From Haemophilus_A paraphrohaemolyticus_A (GTDB lineage: Bacteria; Pseudomonadota; Gammaproteobacteria; Enterobacterales; Pasteurellaceae), in the NCBI RefSeq assembly GCF_003253115.1, contig NZ_QEQF01000003.1, positions 1 through 64,000 of the forward strand: a stretch of DNA of 64,000 bases, in the 5' to 3' direction. The position numbers and the translations under genes are program-made. A model generated the notes under the pieces. The model saw only the letters and a list, made by a program, of their open reading frames with translations, did no database searches and was not told the origin of the DNA. Positions 56,589-64,000 of the stretch are shown here, piece by piece (the stretch's first letter is position 1; every line of letters begins with the position of its first letter).

Positions 56589-57224
56589 ATGAGTGCATTT
56601 AATGCGTTTGTTGAATTTGTTGCTAAAATCGTTGCTCCAATGCAACGGCAGTTTATCAACTTTATTCGTATTGCTATTTTTATCGTTATGGTTTGGATTG
56701 GCGGCTTAAAAGTTTGCCAATATGAAGCAGACGGTATCGCCCACTTTGTATCAAACAGCCCATTCTTTAGCTATATGTATAAAAAAGGTCCAAATTTAGT
56801 TGAAAATGACAAAGGCGAAATGGTGATGGAATACACCCTTCACAAAAATCCTGAAGGCAAAATGGTAGCGAAAAACATCGAATGGCATAAAGAAAACGGT
56901 ACTTACACCACTTCTTATATCATCGGTGCGATTATCGTGACTGTGGGCATCCTCACTTTAGCAGGTATCTGGAATGCAACAGCAGGCTTGGCAGGCGGAT
57001 TGCTCACCTTCGGAATGTCGATTGTCACGCTCTCCTTCCTGATAACCACGCCTGAGGCTTGGGTGCCTAATCTGGGCGGTGATTTACCAACACCAGCCTA
57101 TGGCTTCCCTTATCTCTCTGGTGTTGGTCGCTTAGTCATCAAAGATGTGATTATGATGGCAGGTGGCTTAACTGCTGCGGCTGAATGTGCTAATCGCATT
57201 TTAGCGAGAAAACGTGCAGCTTAA
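56589..57224 (+). CDS. DUF417 (YkgB/RclC) membrane protein
   Basis: 211 residues from the ATG at 56589 (ATGAGGTATCT upstream). Four hydrophobic segments. Conserved IRIAIFIVMVWIGGLKVCQYEADGIAHFVSNSPFFSYMY and FLITTPEAWVPNLG fit DUF417. The E. coli relative RclC belongs to the hypochlorous-acid response. An extra hydrophilic insert (PNLVENDKGEMVMEYTLHKNPEGKM, ~65-90) lies between helices 1 and 2. Confidence 0.85.
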   Translation: MSAFNAFVEFVAKIVAPMQRQFINFIRIAIFIVMVWIGGLKVCQYEADGIAHFVSNSPFFSYMYKKGPNLVENDKGEMVMEYTLHKNPEGKMVAKNIEWHKENGTYTTSYIIGAIIVTVGILTLAGIWNATAGLAGGLLTFGMSIVTLSFLITTPEAWVPNLGGDLPTPAYGFPYLSGVGRLVIKDVIMMAGGLTAAAECANRILARKRAA

Positions 57225-57247
57225 TTGCAAAACAGTCTAAATTTCTG

Positions 57248-57281
57248 ACCGCTTGTAACATTTTCTACAAGCGGTTTTTTT
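57248..57281 (+). terminator. Terminator built from paired uptake signals
   Basis: ACCGCTTGTA and TACAAGCGGT, 8 bp apart, followed by a T-run. Confidence 0.8.
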
Positions 57282-57319
57282 CTATATAAAATTTACAATT
57301 TGAAGTCGGAGTTGTTTTT

Positions 57320-57697
57320 TTGCCCGTTATTGGCTTTTTAATTGCCTATTTTTTCTTCTCACTTTTCTCTTTTGCTGGTAACTTCAACGCAATCTATACT
57401 AGCTATCAAAAAGAGCAACTTTTCCGTGATGAACTTCTTAAACATAAGCAGCAGCTTAATGATGTCGTTAGTGCGACAAATAAAGCATTAAATAATTTTA
57501 ACCCTGAATTAACAGAAAAACGCAATCGCGTAGAAGCATTAACAGAACAGCTTGTGAGCCAAATTTCAGATCCAGCTCGACCTGGTTTAAGCAAACGTGC
57601 ATTAGAGCTTATTTGTGAAATTGAAGGAGTACTCGGTGAACGCCTAACTGAATTTGGTACGAGAGGTATTGCACCAAAAGAATTAGCATTACGTTAA
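57320..57697 (+). CDS. Small membrane-anchored coiled-coil protein
   Basis: 125 residues if started at TTG 57320 (CGGAG upstream). One N-terminal membrane helix (IGFLIAYFFFSLFSFAG), then a coiled coil (YQKEQLFRDELLKHKQQLNDVV...ELTEKRNRVEALTEQL) and a short end. No ATG is usable. A WG-repeat pseudogene follows at once, so this gene may also be truncated. No family recognised. Confidence 0.5.
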   Translation: MPVIGFLIAYFFFSLFSFAGNFNAIYTSYQKEQLFRDELLKHKQQLNDVVSATNKALNNFNPELTEKRNRVEALTEQLVSQISDPARPGLSKRALELICEIEGVLGERLTEFGTRGIAPKELALR

Positions 57698-57730
57698 TAT
57701 CAAGATGGTGCACTGTGAGGGCATACCAAT

Positions 57731-57930
57731 CAGAATGGCGAGATCATAATTAAACCGCAATGGACTTACGCTCCTGATTTCTATGATGGTTTAACCACAG
57801 TAAAAACAATGGATTGGAAATGGGGATTTATTGATAACAAGGGAAATGGGCAATTCCTACTATTTTAGATAGTACTGAAACCGTCTTTAAAAATGGTACA
57901 AGTTGCGATGTAAAACGCGTTTTTAAATAG
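57731..57930 (+). pseudogene. WG-repeat protein remnant, frameshifted
   Basis: One frame reads QNGEIIIKPQWTYAPDFYDG, then LTTVKTMDWKWGFIDNKGN, a clear WG (KWG) beta-repeat. The frame is lost near 57847 and resumes in another as IPTILDSTETVFKNGTSCDVKRVFK with a stop at 57930. There is no start codon. It is the tail of a decayed WG-repeat gene. Confidence 0.65.
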
Positions 57931-57942
57931 CTAATTTCTCTT

Positions 57943-57985
57943 AAAATCTCACCGCTTGTAGGTATAATACAAGCGGTGAGATTTT
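57943..57985. terminator. 18-bp inverted repeat of paired uptake signals
   Basis: AAAATCTCACCGCTTGTA (57943-57960) is perfectly inverted at 57968-57985. The outer A/T ends let it work as a terminator in both directions. It lies just before the TRIC-type gene. Confidence 0.75.
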
Positions 57986-58000
57986 AGGGAAACTTTGCAA

Positions 58001-58663
58001 ATGTTACTTTTAACGCTTTATATTATCGGGATTACTGCCGAATCGATCACAGGTGCACTTGCCGCAGGGCGGGAAAAAATGGATATGTTTGGGATGATTA
58101 TTATCTCATCGGTAACCGCCATTGGCGGTGGTTCGATTCGCGATATGTTGCTTGGGCATTATCCACTTGGTTGGGTAAAGCACCCTGAATATTTGGTGAT
58201 TGTGGTTGCCGCCTCAATTTTTACGATGTTTATCGCCCAATTTTTAGGCTATTTTCGCACCATTTTCTTGGTATTGGACGCACTTGGCTTAATCGTTTTT
58301 TCCATCATCGGGGCACAAGTTGCATTGGATATGGGGCATGGTTTCGTAATTGCAGCGGTGGCGGCAGTAATTACAGGAGCATTTGGTGGCGTGTTACGGG
58401 ATCTGTTATGTAACCGCATTCCACTCGTATTCCGCAAAGAGCTTTACGCCAGCATTTCGTTTCTTTCCTGCTGTATTTATGTTGGCTTACTCGAATTAGG
58501 TGTTAATCATAACACGGTGGTGATTGCGACCTTGATTTTAGGTTTTGGGCTACGTTTGCTCGCGATTCGTTTTAAATTAGGATTGCCAATTTTTGAGTTT
58601 GATGAATCCCAATATTTAGGCAAAGGAGATTTGGTGGATAGATTGGCGAAGCGGAAGAAATAA
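58001..58663 (+). CDS. TRIC-type (UPF0126) cation channel protein
   Basis: 220 residues from the ATG at 58001 (AGGGA upstream; TTG at 57995 is the alternative). Seven hydrophobic helices in two homologous halves, each with a glycine-rich signature: ITGALAAGREKMDMFGMIIISSVTAIGGGSIRDML, and VITGAFGGVLRDLLCNRIPLVFRKELYA. This is the YicG/YadS family, related to trimeric intracellular cation channels. Confidence 0.9.
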   Translation: MLLLTLYIIGITAESITGALAAGREKMDMFGMIIISSVTAIGGGSIRDMLLGHYPLGWVKHPEYLVIVVAASIFTMFIAQFLGYFRTIFLVLDALGLIVFSIIGAQVALDMGHGFVIAAVAAVITGAFGGVLRDLLCNRIPLVFRKELYASISFLSCCIYVGLLELGVNHNTVVIATLILGFGLRLLAIRFKLGLPIFEFDESQYLGKGDLVDRLAKRKK

Positions 58664-58727
58664 TTATGTGTGATCCTATGGCTTTCGCCATAGGTTACGC
58701 ATAAATCAGCCCCGCTGGAGCTATAAA

Positions 58728-59813
58728 TCAATGCACAAAGCCCGCATCGATATCCGCGCTGGGGTTCTGTTTTTCGTATTTTTCTTCTTTGAGTTTGCCC
58801 GTATAAAGTTCCTTATTCGGCTCGCCTTCCACCACAATTTGCCCTTTTGCACCTTTTTCAGCTCGGAAAATGCTGTGATCAACGAAGGTATATTTGCCAG
58901 GTACGTTCATTTGCATTTCTAACGTTGTTGTTCCTCCTGAAGGAATCAGCGTGGTTTGTACGTGGTGATTTTGAAGCGTGCCTCCTTCCACATAAACGGT
59001 GTCAAAGGTGCGTCCAATCAAGTGGAACGAGGAGATTTTATTCGGACCAGCATTGCCCACGAAGAAGCGAACTTTATCGCCCACTTTCGCTTTTAATACA
59101 TTCTCGCCTGTAAGCGATCCAACTTTACCGTTGAACACCACATAATCGGGCAGTTCATATTCCGCTTTCGCCATATCAAACACTTTCAACTCTGGGTTCG
59201 CTCCATCTTTCACGTAAAATTCATTCTGCATAATGTAGAACTCTTTATCCACTTTTGGTAAGCCTTCTTTTGGCTCAACCAACATCAAGCCGAACATTCC
59301 CTTGCCGATGTGAATCCCAACGGGCATTGTGCCGCAATGGTAGAGATACAGCCCTGGTGTAGTCGCTCGGAACGCAAAAGTGGTACTTTTTCCGGGCGCG
59401 GTGAGGCTTGCCATTGCCCCACCTTCGGGCGCTGCCGCTGAGTGGAAATCGAGCGAATGAGGCATTTTGCCGTTCACAGGATTGGCAAGTTGCACCTCAA
59501 CCATATCGCCCTCTCGCACTCGGATAAATGGGGCTGGCGTTGATCCGTTGAATGTCCAATATTTGAACTTCACACCGCTCTCAATTTCCATTACTTTTTC
59601 CAACGCTTCAAGTTTAACCACCACCTTCGCAGGTGTAGTACGTTCAATGGGTTTGGGTACGTTCGGGGCAAAGGCTAATTCCGCTTCAACGGTGGGTAAT
59701 TGAGCCATCGGCACAAAAATTGAATTTGCATTTTGTTGTTGATTTTCGACCGCTTGCACATTCGGCAAGGTAAAATTGAAAGCCAATATCATGGCTAACG
59801 TTGTTTTTTTCAT
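58728..59813 (-). CDS. aniA: Copper nitrite reductase (AniA/NirK)
   Basis: 361 residues, periplasmic, reduces nitrite to nitric oxide. Signal peptide MKKTTLAMILAFNFTLPNVQA, no lipobox, unlike Neisseria AniA. Type 1 copper ligands: His119 (PHSLDFHSA), Cys160 (YHCGTMP), His168 and Met173 (GIHIGKGMFG). Type 2 ligands: His124, His159 and the His of VDHSIFRAEKGA. Catalytic Asp122 and the His of SSFHLIG are present. AAGGA precedes the ATG. No nitric oxide reductase gene lies nearby. Confidence 0.95.
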   Translation of the reverse strand: MKKTTLAMILAFNFTLPNVQAVENQQQNANSIFVPMAQLPTVEAELAFAPNVPKPIERTTPAKVVVKLEALEKVMEIESGVKFKYWTFNGSTPAPFIRVREGDMVEVQLANPVNGKMPHSLDFHSAAAPEGGAMASLTAPGKSTTFAFRATTPGLYLYHCGTMPVGIHIGKGMFGLMLVEPKEGLPKVDKEFYIMQNEFYVKDGANPELKVFDMAKAEYELPDYVVFNGKVGSLTGENVLKAKVGDKVRFFVGNAGPNKISSFHLIGRTFDTVYVEGGTLQNHHVQTTLIPSGGTTTLEMQMNVPGKYTFVDHSIFRAEKGAKGQIVVEGEPNKELYTGKLKEEKYEKQNPSADIDAGFVH

Positions 59814-59874
59814 CTCGTAATCCTTTCTATCATCATATGAGTATTTGCATTATAATAAAGTCGTTGAACAAGCG

Positions 59875-59893
59875 ATATGATTTAGATTAAATT
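59875..59893 (+). promoter_or_regulatory. CRP-like site of scrK
   Basis: TATGATTTAGATTAAATTT matches the extended CRP consensus at about 15 of 19 positions, but neither half-site is perfect. Confidence 0.45.
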
Positions 59894-59901
59894 TTGCAAA
59901 G

Positions 59902-59915
59902 CTAAATCGTTACAG
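59902..59915 (+). promoter_or_regulatory. LacI-family operator of scrKBR (ScrR)
   Basis: CTAAATCGTTACAG, close to CTAAACCGTTTTAG before scrA. It lies 35 bp before the scrK start and overlaps the likely promoter (TAAGAT at 59917-59922). Confidence 0.6.
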
Positions 59916-59949
59916 CTAAGATTTTTTATTTTTACATGAAGAGAAAATT

Positions 59950-60873
59950 ATGAGCAAAATTTGGGTAACAGGCGATGCCGTGGTGGATTTAATTCCAGAT
60001 GGCGAAAACCACTATTTAAAATGTGCAGGTGGTGCGCCAGCGAATGTGGCGGTGGGCGTGGCACGCTTAGGCTGTGAGGCAGGCTTTATTGGTCGCGTGG
60101 GGTTAGATCCGCTCGGCAAATTTATGCAAGAAACCTTGAATTCAGAAAAGGTTTGCACCGACCATATGATTTTAGACCCGACCCAGCGCACCTCAACGGT
60201 AATTGTCGGCTTGGACAACGGCGAGCGTAGTTTCACTTTTATGGTGAATCCAAGTGCCGACCAGTTCTTAGAAGTAGGCGATTTACCAAATTTCCAAGCA
60301 GGCGATTTTTTACACTGTTGTTCAATTGCGTTAATCAACGACCCATCGCGTTCCACCACCATTGAGGCGATTCGCCGTGTCAAACAAGCGGGCGGATTCT
60401 TCTCGTTCGATCCAAACTTACGCGATTCGCTTTGGGCAAGCCTTGAAGAGATGAAAACCGTGGTGAATGACGTAGTGGCTATGGCGGATATTTTAAAATT
60501 CTCCGAAGAAGAATTGACGCTGCTCACCAACACCACTACTTTGGACGAAGCGACCAAAGTGATTACGACACAATATCCAGAGAAACTTATCATCATCACG
60601 CTGGGTAAAGATGGTGCAATTTACCACTTCCACGGCAAGAGCCAAATTGTCGCAGGCAAAGCGTTAAAACCAGTCGATACCACAGGCGCAGGCGATGCGT
60701 TCGTGAGCGGTTTATTAGCAGGGCTTTCTGAAGTGGCAGATTGGAAAGATGAAGCAACGTTAGTGAACGTCATCCGCAAAGCGAATGCTTCAGGTGCGTT
60801 AGCCACTACCGCAAAAGGTGCGATGGCAGCACTGCCGAATAAAGCACAGTTAGAGGCATTTTTATCTGCATAA
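59950..60873 (+). CDS. scrK: Fructokinase
   Basis: 307 residues, cytosolic PfkB-family kinase that phosphorylates the fructose released from sucrose-6-phosphate. N-terminal MSKIWVTGDAVVDLIPDGE and GGAPANVAVGVARLG; C-terminal catalytic PVDTTGAGDAFVSGLLAGL with the Asp base. First gene of scrK-scrB-scrR. Confidence 0.93.
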   Translation: MSKIWVTGDAVVDLIPDGENHYLKCAGGAPANVAVGVARLGCEAGFIGRVGLDPLGKFMQETLNSEKVCTDHMILDPTQRTSTVIVGLDNGERSFTFMVNPSADQFLEVGDLPNFQAGDFLHCCSIALINDPSRSTTIEAIRRVKQAGGFFSFDPNLRDSLWASLEEMKTVVNDVVAMADILKFSEEELTLLTNTTTLDEATKVITTQYPEKLIIITLGKDGAIYHFHGKSQIVAGKALKPVDTTGAGDAFVSGLLAGLSEVADWKDEATLVNVIRKANASGALATTAKGAMAALPNKAQLEAFLSA

Positions 60874-60876
60874 TCC

Positions 60877-60952
60877 GTAGGGTGTGTGAATTGTTTGCAA
60901 TTCACGCACCATTTTTTATCGCTTGCGTGCGTGAACTTCATTCACACCCTAC
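60877..60952. repeat. REPIN-like element, GTAGGG foot
   Basis: GTAGGGTGTGTGAATT..., with inner palindrome GTGTGAATTG...CAATTCACGC, and an inverted right part GTGCGTGAA...TTCACACCCTAC. It lies between scrK and scrB and may act as an mRNA hairpin in the operon. Confidence 0.65.
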
Positions 60953-60979
60953 CCAAATATCCACTTTCGAGAAAATCCT

Positions 60980-62386
60980 ATGCACATTTTCAACAACGGT
61001 AAATACAAAAGCCTGCACGCACAAGCCGAAGGCGAGCTGAACGCAATCCATGAAACCGTGCTTTCAGACCACGATTTCTACCCGACTTACCACCTTGCAC
61101 CCAAAACAGGCTTGTTTAATGACCCTAACGGCTTGATTTTTGATGGCGAGAAATACCACATTTTTGCCCAATGGTTCCCTTACGATGCAATGCACGGTAT
61201 GAAGCACTGGGAACACTTTATTACCCGTGATTTCCAAACTTTTGAAAAAGGCGATTTACTGATTCCAGATGAATTGTTCGAATCACACGGCTGCTATTCA
61301 GGTGGGGCGATTTTATGGAAAGACCATATCGTGGCGTTTTACACAGGCAATACTCGCCGTCCATCTGATAACGAACGCGTGCCACACCAAAACATTGCCA
61401 TTTTCGACAAAGCGGGCAAGTTATTGGAAAAACGTTGCATTATCGACCAAGCACCAAAAGGCTACACCGAACACGTTCGCGATCCAAAACCATTCGTGAC
61501 TCAAGAAGGCAAAATCCGCTTCGTGCTAGGTGCACAACATGAAAATCTCACTGGCACTTGCTTAGTCTATGAAATGGACGATTTAAACAGCACCCCACGT
61601 TTGTTGGGCGAGTTAGCGGTACAAGATTTCAACAACAGCCACGTCTTCATGTGGGAGTGTCCAGACTTGTTCCAGTTGGGCGGAAAAGATGTTTTCGTTT
61701 GGTCGCCGCAAGGTAAATTGCGTGAAGAGACGCAGTTCCAAAACAACTACCACGCTACTTACGCATTAGGCAAATTAGACGGCAATTGCTTAAAAGCGGA
61801 ACACATTGAAGAACTCGATTACGGCTTTGATTTCTACGCCCCGCAAACTGTGCAAAATTCCGACCGTATTCTATTCGGCTGGATTGGATTGCCAGATTTA
61901 ACCTACCCGACCGATAAATATAAATGGCATTCCACACTGACAATACCGCGCCAAATTTCGGTAGAAAACGGTGTCATTAAACAACGCCCTATTGTGAAAA
62001 CAGGCGAATTGCAAGCGGTCGAATTACAAGGCGAAATTGCAAATCTCGACACTAGCTATTTGCAAATCAACGTGAGAAATCAACCGCTTGAATTAACGTT
62101 CTTTGGTAAATTGAAATTCTGTTATCAAAATGATATGGTAACGCTCGATCGTAGTGCAACCGAGCAGACGGATTTAATGAAACAGTTTAACGGCATTCGC
62201 CACGTAAAAGTAGGAAAATTAGACAAAGTTGAGATTTTCTTCGACCGCTCAATTATCGAAATCTTCCTCAATGATGGCGAAAAAGTGATGACTTCTCGCT
62301 TCTTTATCTCAAATCGCGAAAATGTCGTGGCAAGCTCACGCCCTATTGTGGCACAGGTTGCACCCGTCAAACCGATTATTTTTTAA
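60980..62386 (+). CDS. scrB: Sucrose-6-phosphate hydrolase
   Basis: 468 residues, cytosolic GH32 enzyme. The nucleophile motif is FNDPNGL in YHLAPKTGLFNDPNGLIF, then the RDP motif in HVRDPKPFV and EC in MWECPDLFQL (acid/base Glu). A C-terminal beta-sandwich follows. Splits sucrose-6-phosphate into glucose-6-phosphate and fructose. Second gene of the operon. Confidence 0.95.
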   Translation: MHIFNNGKYKSLHAQAEGELNAIHETVLSDHDFYPTYHLAPKTGLFNDPNGLIFDGEKYHIFAQWFPYDAMHGMKHWEHFITRDFQTFEKGDLLIPDELFESHGCYSGGAILWKDHIVAFYTGNTRRPSDNERVPHQNIAIFDKAGKLLEKRCIIDQAPKGYTEHVRDPKPFVTQEGKIRFVLGAQHENLTGTCLVYEMDDLNSTPRLLGELAVQDFNNSHVFMWECPDLFQLGGKDVFVWSPQGKLREETQFQNNYHATYALGKLDGNCLKAEHIEELDYGFDFYAPQTVQNSDRILFGWIGLPDLTYPTDKYKWHSTLTIPRQISVENGVIKQRPIVKTGELQAVELQGEIANLDTSYLQINVRNQPLELTFFGKLKFCYQNDMVTLDRSATEQTDLMKQFNGIRHVKVGKLDKVEIFFDRSIIEIFLNDGEKVMTSRFFISNRENVVASSRPIVAQVAPVKPIIF

Positions 62387-62409
62387 TGGACTAACAAAAA
62401 GGTTTACAC

Positions 62410-63429
62410 GTGAAAGCTGAGCAACAAAAACGCCTTACGCTGAGTGATATCGCTCTTCTTGCAGGCGTATCGAAAACGACCGCAAGCATTATTTTAAACA
62501 ACCGCGGAGACGATTTCCGTATTAAAGCTGAAACTCGCCAGAGAGTGCGTGAAGTTGCCCAGCAATACGGTTATCGGGCAAATGCTTATGCTAAAGCGTT
62601 GCAGGCTCGCAAAACCAATGTGATTGGAATGGTCATTCCTGATCTTACCAACTACGGCTTTGCTCAAACCGCTAAAACGCTTGAGCGTCTTTGTCGTGAA
62701 AATGGGCTCTACTTAGTGATTACCTGTTCGGATGATAACCCAGCCCAAGAAAAGGTGGCGATTGAGCGATTGCTTGATCGCCAAGTCGATCTCTTAATTA
62801 CTGCCCCAACCCATACAATCGCTGATTATTATCAGGATATTTTGCAACACACTCCGCTGCTTTTGCTTGACCGTTATATTCCCAACTCTGGCATTCCCTC
62901 CATTACCAGCAAGGATATTCCAAGCGTAGCAATGTTGGTAGAAAATATTGTACGAGCTTATCAGCTAGATGAATTTTTCTATTTTGGGGGGCAACTTTCG
63001 CTTACACCAAGTGAAAACCGCTTGAAAGGCTTCCGTGAAGGGCTGGCACAATCTCATTTGGTAGAGCAAAGCGGTTGGATTTTACATAAAGATTACCAAC
63101 CAGAATCGGGCTACCAAATGCTGGCAGAAACAGTGAAGAATCTCGGGCGTTTGCCCAAGGCAATTTTTACGGCTTCTTACACCTTGCTTGAAGGCGTGAT
63201 GCGTTATTTAACGGAGCACAAATTGATGGATAAGTTGATGAGCCAAGAATTGCACTTGGCGACTTTCGATGATCATCATTTGCTGAACGCCTTACCATTT
63301 CATATTCATTCGATTAAGCAAGATCATGAAATCATTGCTCAGCAAACTTTTGCAATATTAAAAGAGAAATTAAACCACCAAGAGAGCCAAAGTGCACAAG
63401 TAGATTGTGAAATTATTTGGCGGAGGTAA
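62410..63429 (+). CDS. scrR: Sucrose operon repressor, LacI family
   Basis: 339 residues. The start is GTG at 62410 with AAAAAGG upstream. N-terminal LacI helix-turn-helix LTLSDIALLAGVSKTTASIILNNRGDDFRIKAETRQRV, the Cra/FruR/ScrR subtype. The sugar-binding domain begins VIGMVIPDLTNYGFAQTAKTLERLC. It should bind the CTAAA-CG-type operators at 33231 and 59902 and release in response to fructose or a fructose phosphate, as known for ScrR. Confidence 0.93.
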   Translation: MKAEQQKRLTLSDIALLAGVSKTTASIILNNRGDDFRIKAETRQRVREVAQQYGYRANAYAKALQARKTNVIGMVIPDLTNYGFAQTAKTLERLCRENGLYLVITCSDDNPAQEKVAIERLLDRQVDLLITAPTHTIADYYQDILQHTPLLLLDRYIPNSGIPSITSKDIPSVAMLVENIVRAYQLDEFFYFGGQLSLTPSENRLKGFREGLAQSHLVEQSGWILHKDYQPESGYQMLAETVKNLGRLPKAIFTASYTLLEGVMRYLTEHKLMDKLMSQELHLATFDDHHLLNALPFHIHSIKQDHEIIAQQTFAILKEKLNHQESQSAQVDCEIIWRR

Positions 63430-63449
63430 TGAAACTAAAAGGAAATCTT

Positions 63450-63938
63450 ATGGCACATTTTTACGAATATTTGGAATTTAGCAGCGATGAAGATCGCGAA
63501 AATCAGTTAGATGTTTACGTTGGCATTGAGCTTTCGCCTGAAACTGAATCGAAGGTTAAAGCCCTCAATGTCACGGGCGATTGGCTAGTGATGGCAGAAC
63601 CTTACTGCCCAGATTGCGTAGAGATTGTGGCATATTTCCAACGTATCACTAAGCTGAATCCGAACATCAAAGTGAAATATGTTTCTCGTAAAGATAACAA
63701 AGAACGTAAGCATTTCGACAGCGACGAGCAACAACAAGCGGTAATCGCTGCTCAAAAAATCCCAAGCATTTTTGATATTCACAACAAAACCGAGCTGGTT
63801 TTAAATGAATTTCCTGCATTTTTAAAAGCCAAAATGGAAGCCAATCCAGAAAAATTTGATGAGCTAAAAGCAGATTTCCGAATGGGTAAATTCGGTAAAG
63901 AAGTGGAAGCAGAATTAGTTGAGATTTTAACTAAATAA
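63450..63938 (+). CDS. Thioredoxin-like protein, CPDC motif
   Basis: 162 residues from the ATG at 63450 (AAAAGGAA upstream; the earlier frame start overlaps scrR). The fold is thioredoxin-like: VTGDWLVMAEPYCPDCVEIVAYFQRI with Cys53-Pro-Asp-Cys56, and a cis-Pro in AAQKIPSIFDI. No signal peptide. An acidic, helical C-terminus follows. A redox partner is not known. Probably co-transcribed with scrR, 20 bp away. Confidence 0.8.
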   Translation: MAHFYEYLEFSSDEDRENQLDVYVGIELSPETESKVKALNVTGDWLVMAEPYCPDCVEIVAYFQRITKLNPNIKVKYVSRKDNKERKHFDSDEQQQAVIAAQKIPSIFDIHNKTELVLNEFPAFLKAKMEANPEKFDELKADFRMGKFGKEVEAELVEILTK

Positions 63939-63951
63939 CATTATTTAAAAA

Positions 63952-63989
63952 AATTGCTAATATTTGAAATAAATATTAGCAACTTTTAT
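63952..63989 (+). terminator. Terminator of the scrR-thioredoxin unit
   Basis: TTGCTAATATTT-GAAAT-AAATATTAGCAA followed by CTTTTATT. The hairpin is AT-rich but long. Confidence 0.6.
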
Positions 63990-64000
63990 TACTCTATTAC

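Overview
The window is chromosomal DNA from a member of the Pasteurellaceae. The evidence is a very dense scatter of the DNA-uptake core ACAAGCGGT (the variant of the Actinobacillus pleuropneumoniae / Mannheimia / Bibersteinia branch, not the AAGTGCGGT of H. influenzae), AT-rich composition, and gamma-proteobacterial gene orders (ptsH-ptsI-crr, rpsF-priB-rpsR-rplI, ybaB-recR). The species cannot be fixed from the sequence alone. All calls come from reading the sequence and from remembered family features; no search was run.

Layout. 1-250: promoter, boxA leader and hairpin of a leftward rRNA operon whose 16S gene begins just off the left edge. 0.4-8.7 kb: a DUF5718 protein, a periplasmic ATP-dependent DNA ligase with a competence-type CRP-S site, an SLC13 permease, the oxaloacetate decarboxylase sodium pump oadGAB, yjdM and a patatin-like hydrolase. 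8.8-11.2 kb: a transposase remnant, four identical tRNA-Val genes, gltX and tRNA-Ala. 11.4-26.6 kb: a phage satellite of about 15 kb integrated at the 3' end of ssrA (tmRNA). 27-36 kb: rpoH, ptsHIcrr, thiPQ, the sucrose PTS gene scrA, pqiA and eda. 37-46 kb: comM (second CRP-S site), two uncharacterised proteins, mqo, glutathionylspermidine synthetase/amidase, potD and satP, with decayed gene fragments between. 46-58.7 kb: yqfB, small lipoproteins, valS, the rpsF operon, purD, ybaB-recR, grxD, and membrane proteins with a WG-repeat pseudogene. 58.7-64 kb: copper nitrite reductase, the scrK-scrB-scrR sucrose operon and a thioredoxin-like protein.

The satellite is the most unusual part. Every gene reads leftward: a P4-type integrase, a RelE/HigA toxin-antitoxin pair, a Panacea antitoxin with a small partner, a 213-residue unknown, an AlpA regulator, a Rha protein, a terminase small subunit without a large subunit, several small unknown proteins, a tandem array of Ash/Icd-like units, and an SF3 helicase. 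There are no capsid or tail genes. Its non-coding parts are highly structured: paired integrase arm sites at both ends, AGTCACTT iteron clusters in opposite orientation near both ends, palindromic operator repeats, a 10-bp helically phased array upstream of alpA, and a 17-bp perfect inverted repeat beside an AT tract. Together these suggest a helper-dependent satellite of the PICI/P4 type.

Regulatory links cross the window. The sucrose PTS gene scrA (33 kb) and scrKBR (60 kb) share a matching LacI-family operator and CRP-like sites. lig and comM share a competence-type CRP-S site at almost the same distance from their starts. oadG and ptsH also have near-consensus CRP sites.
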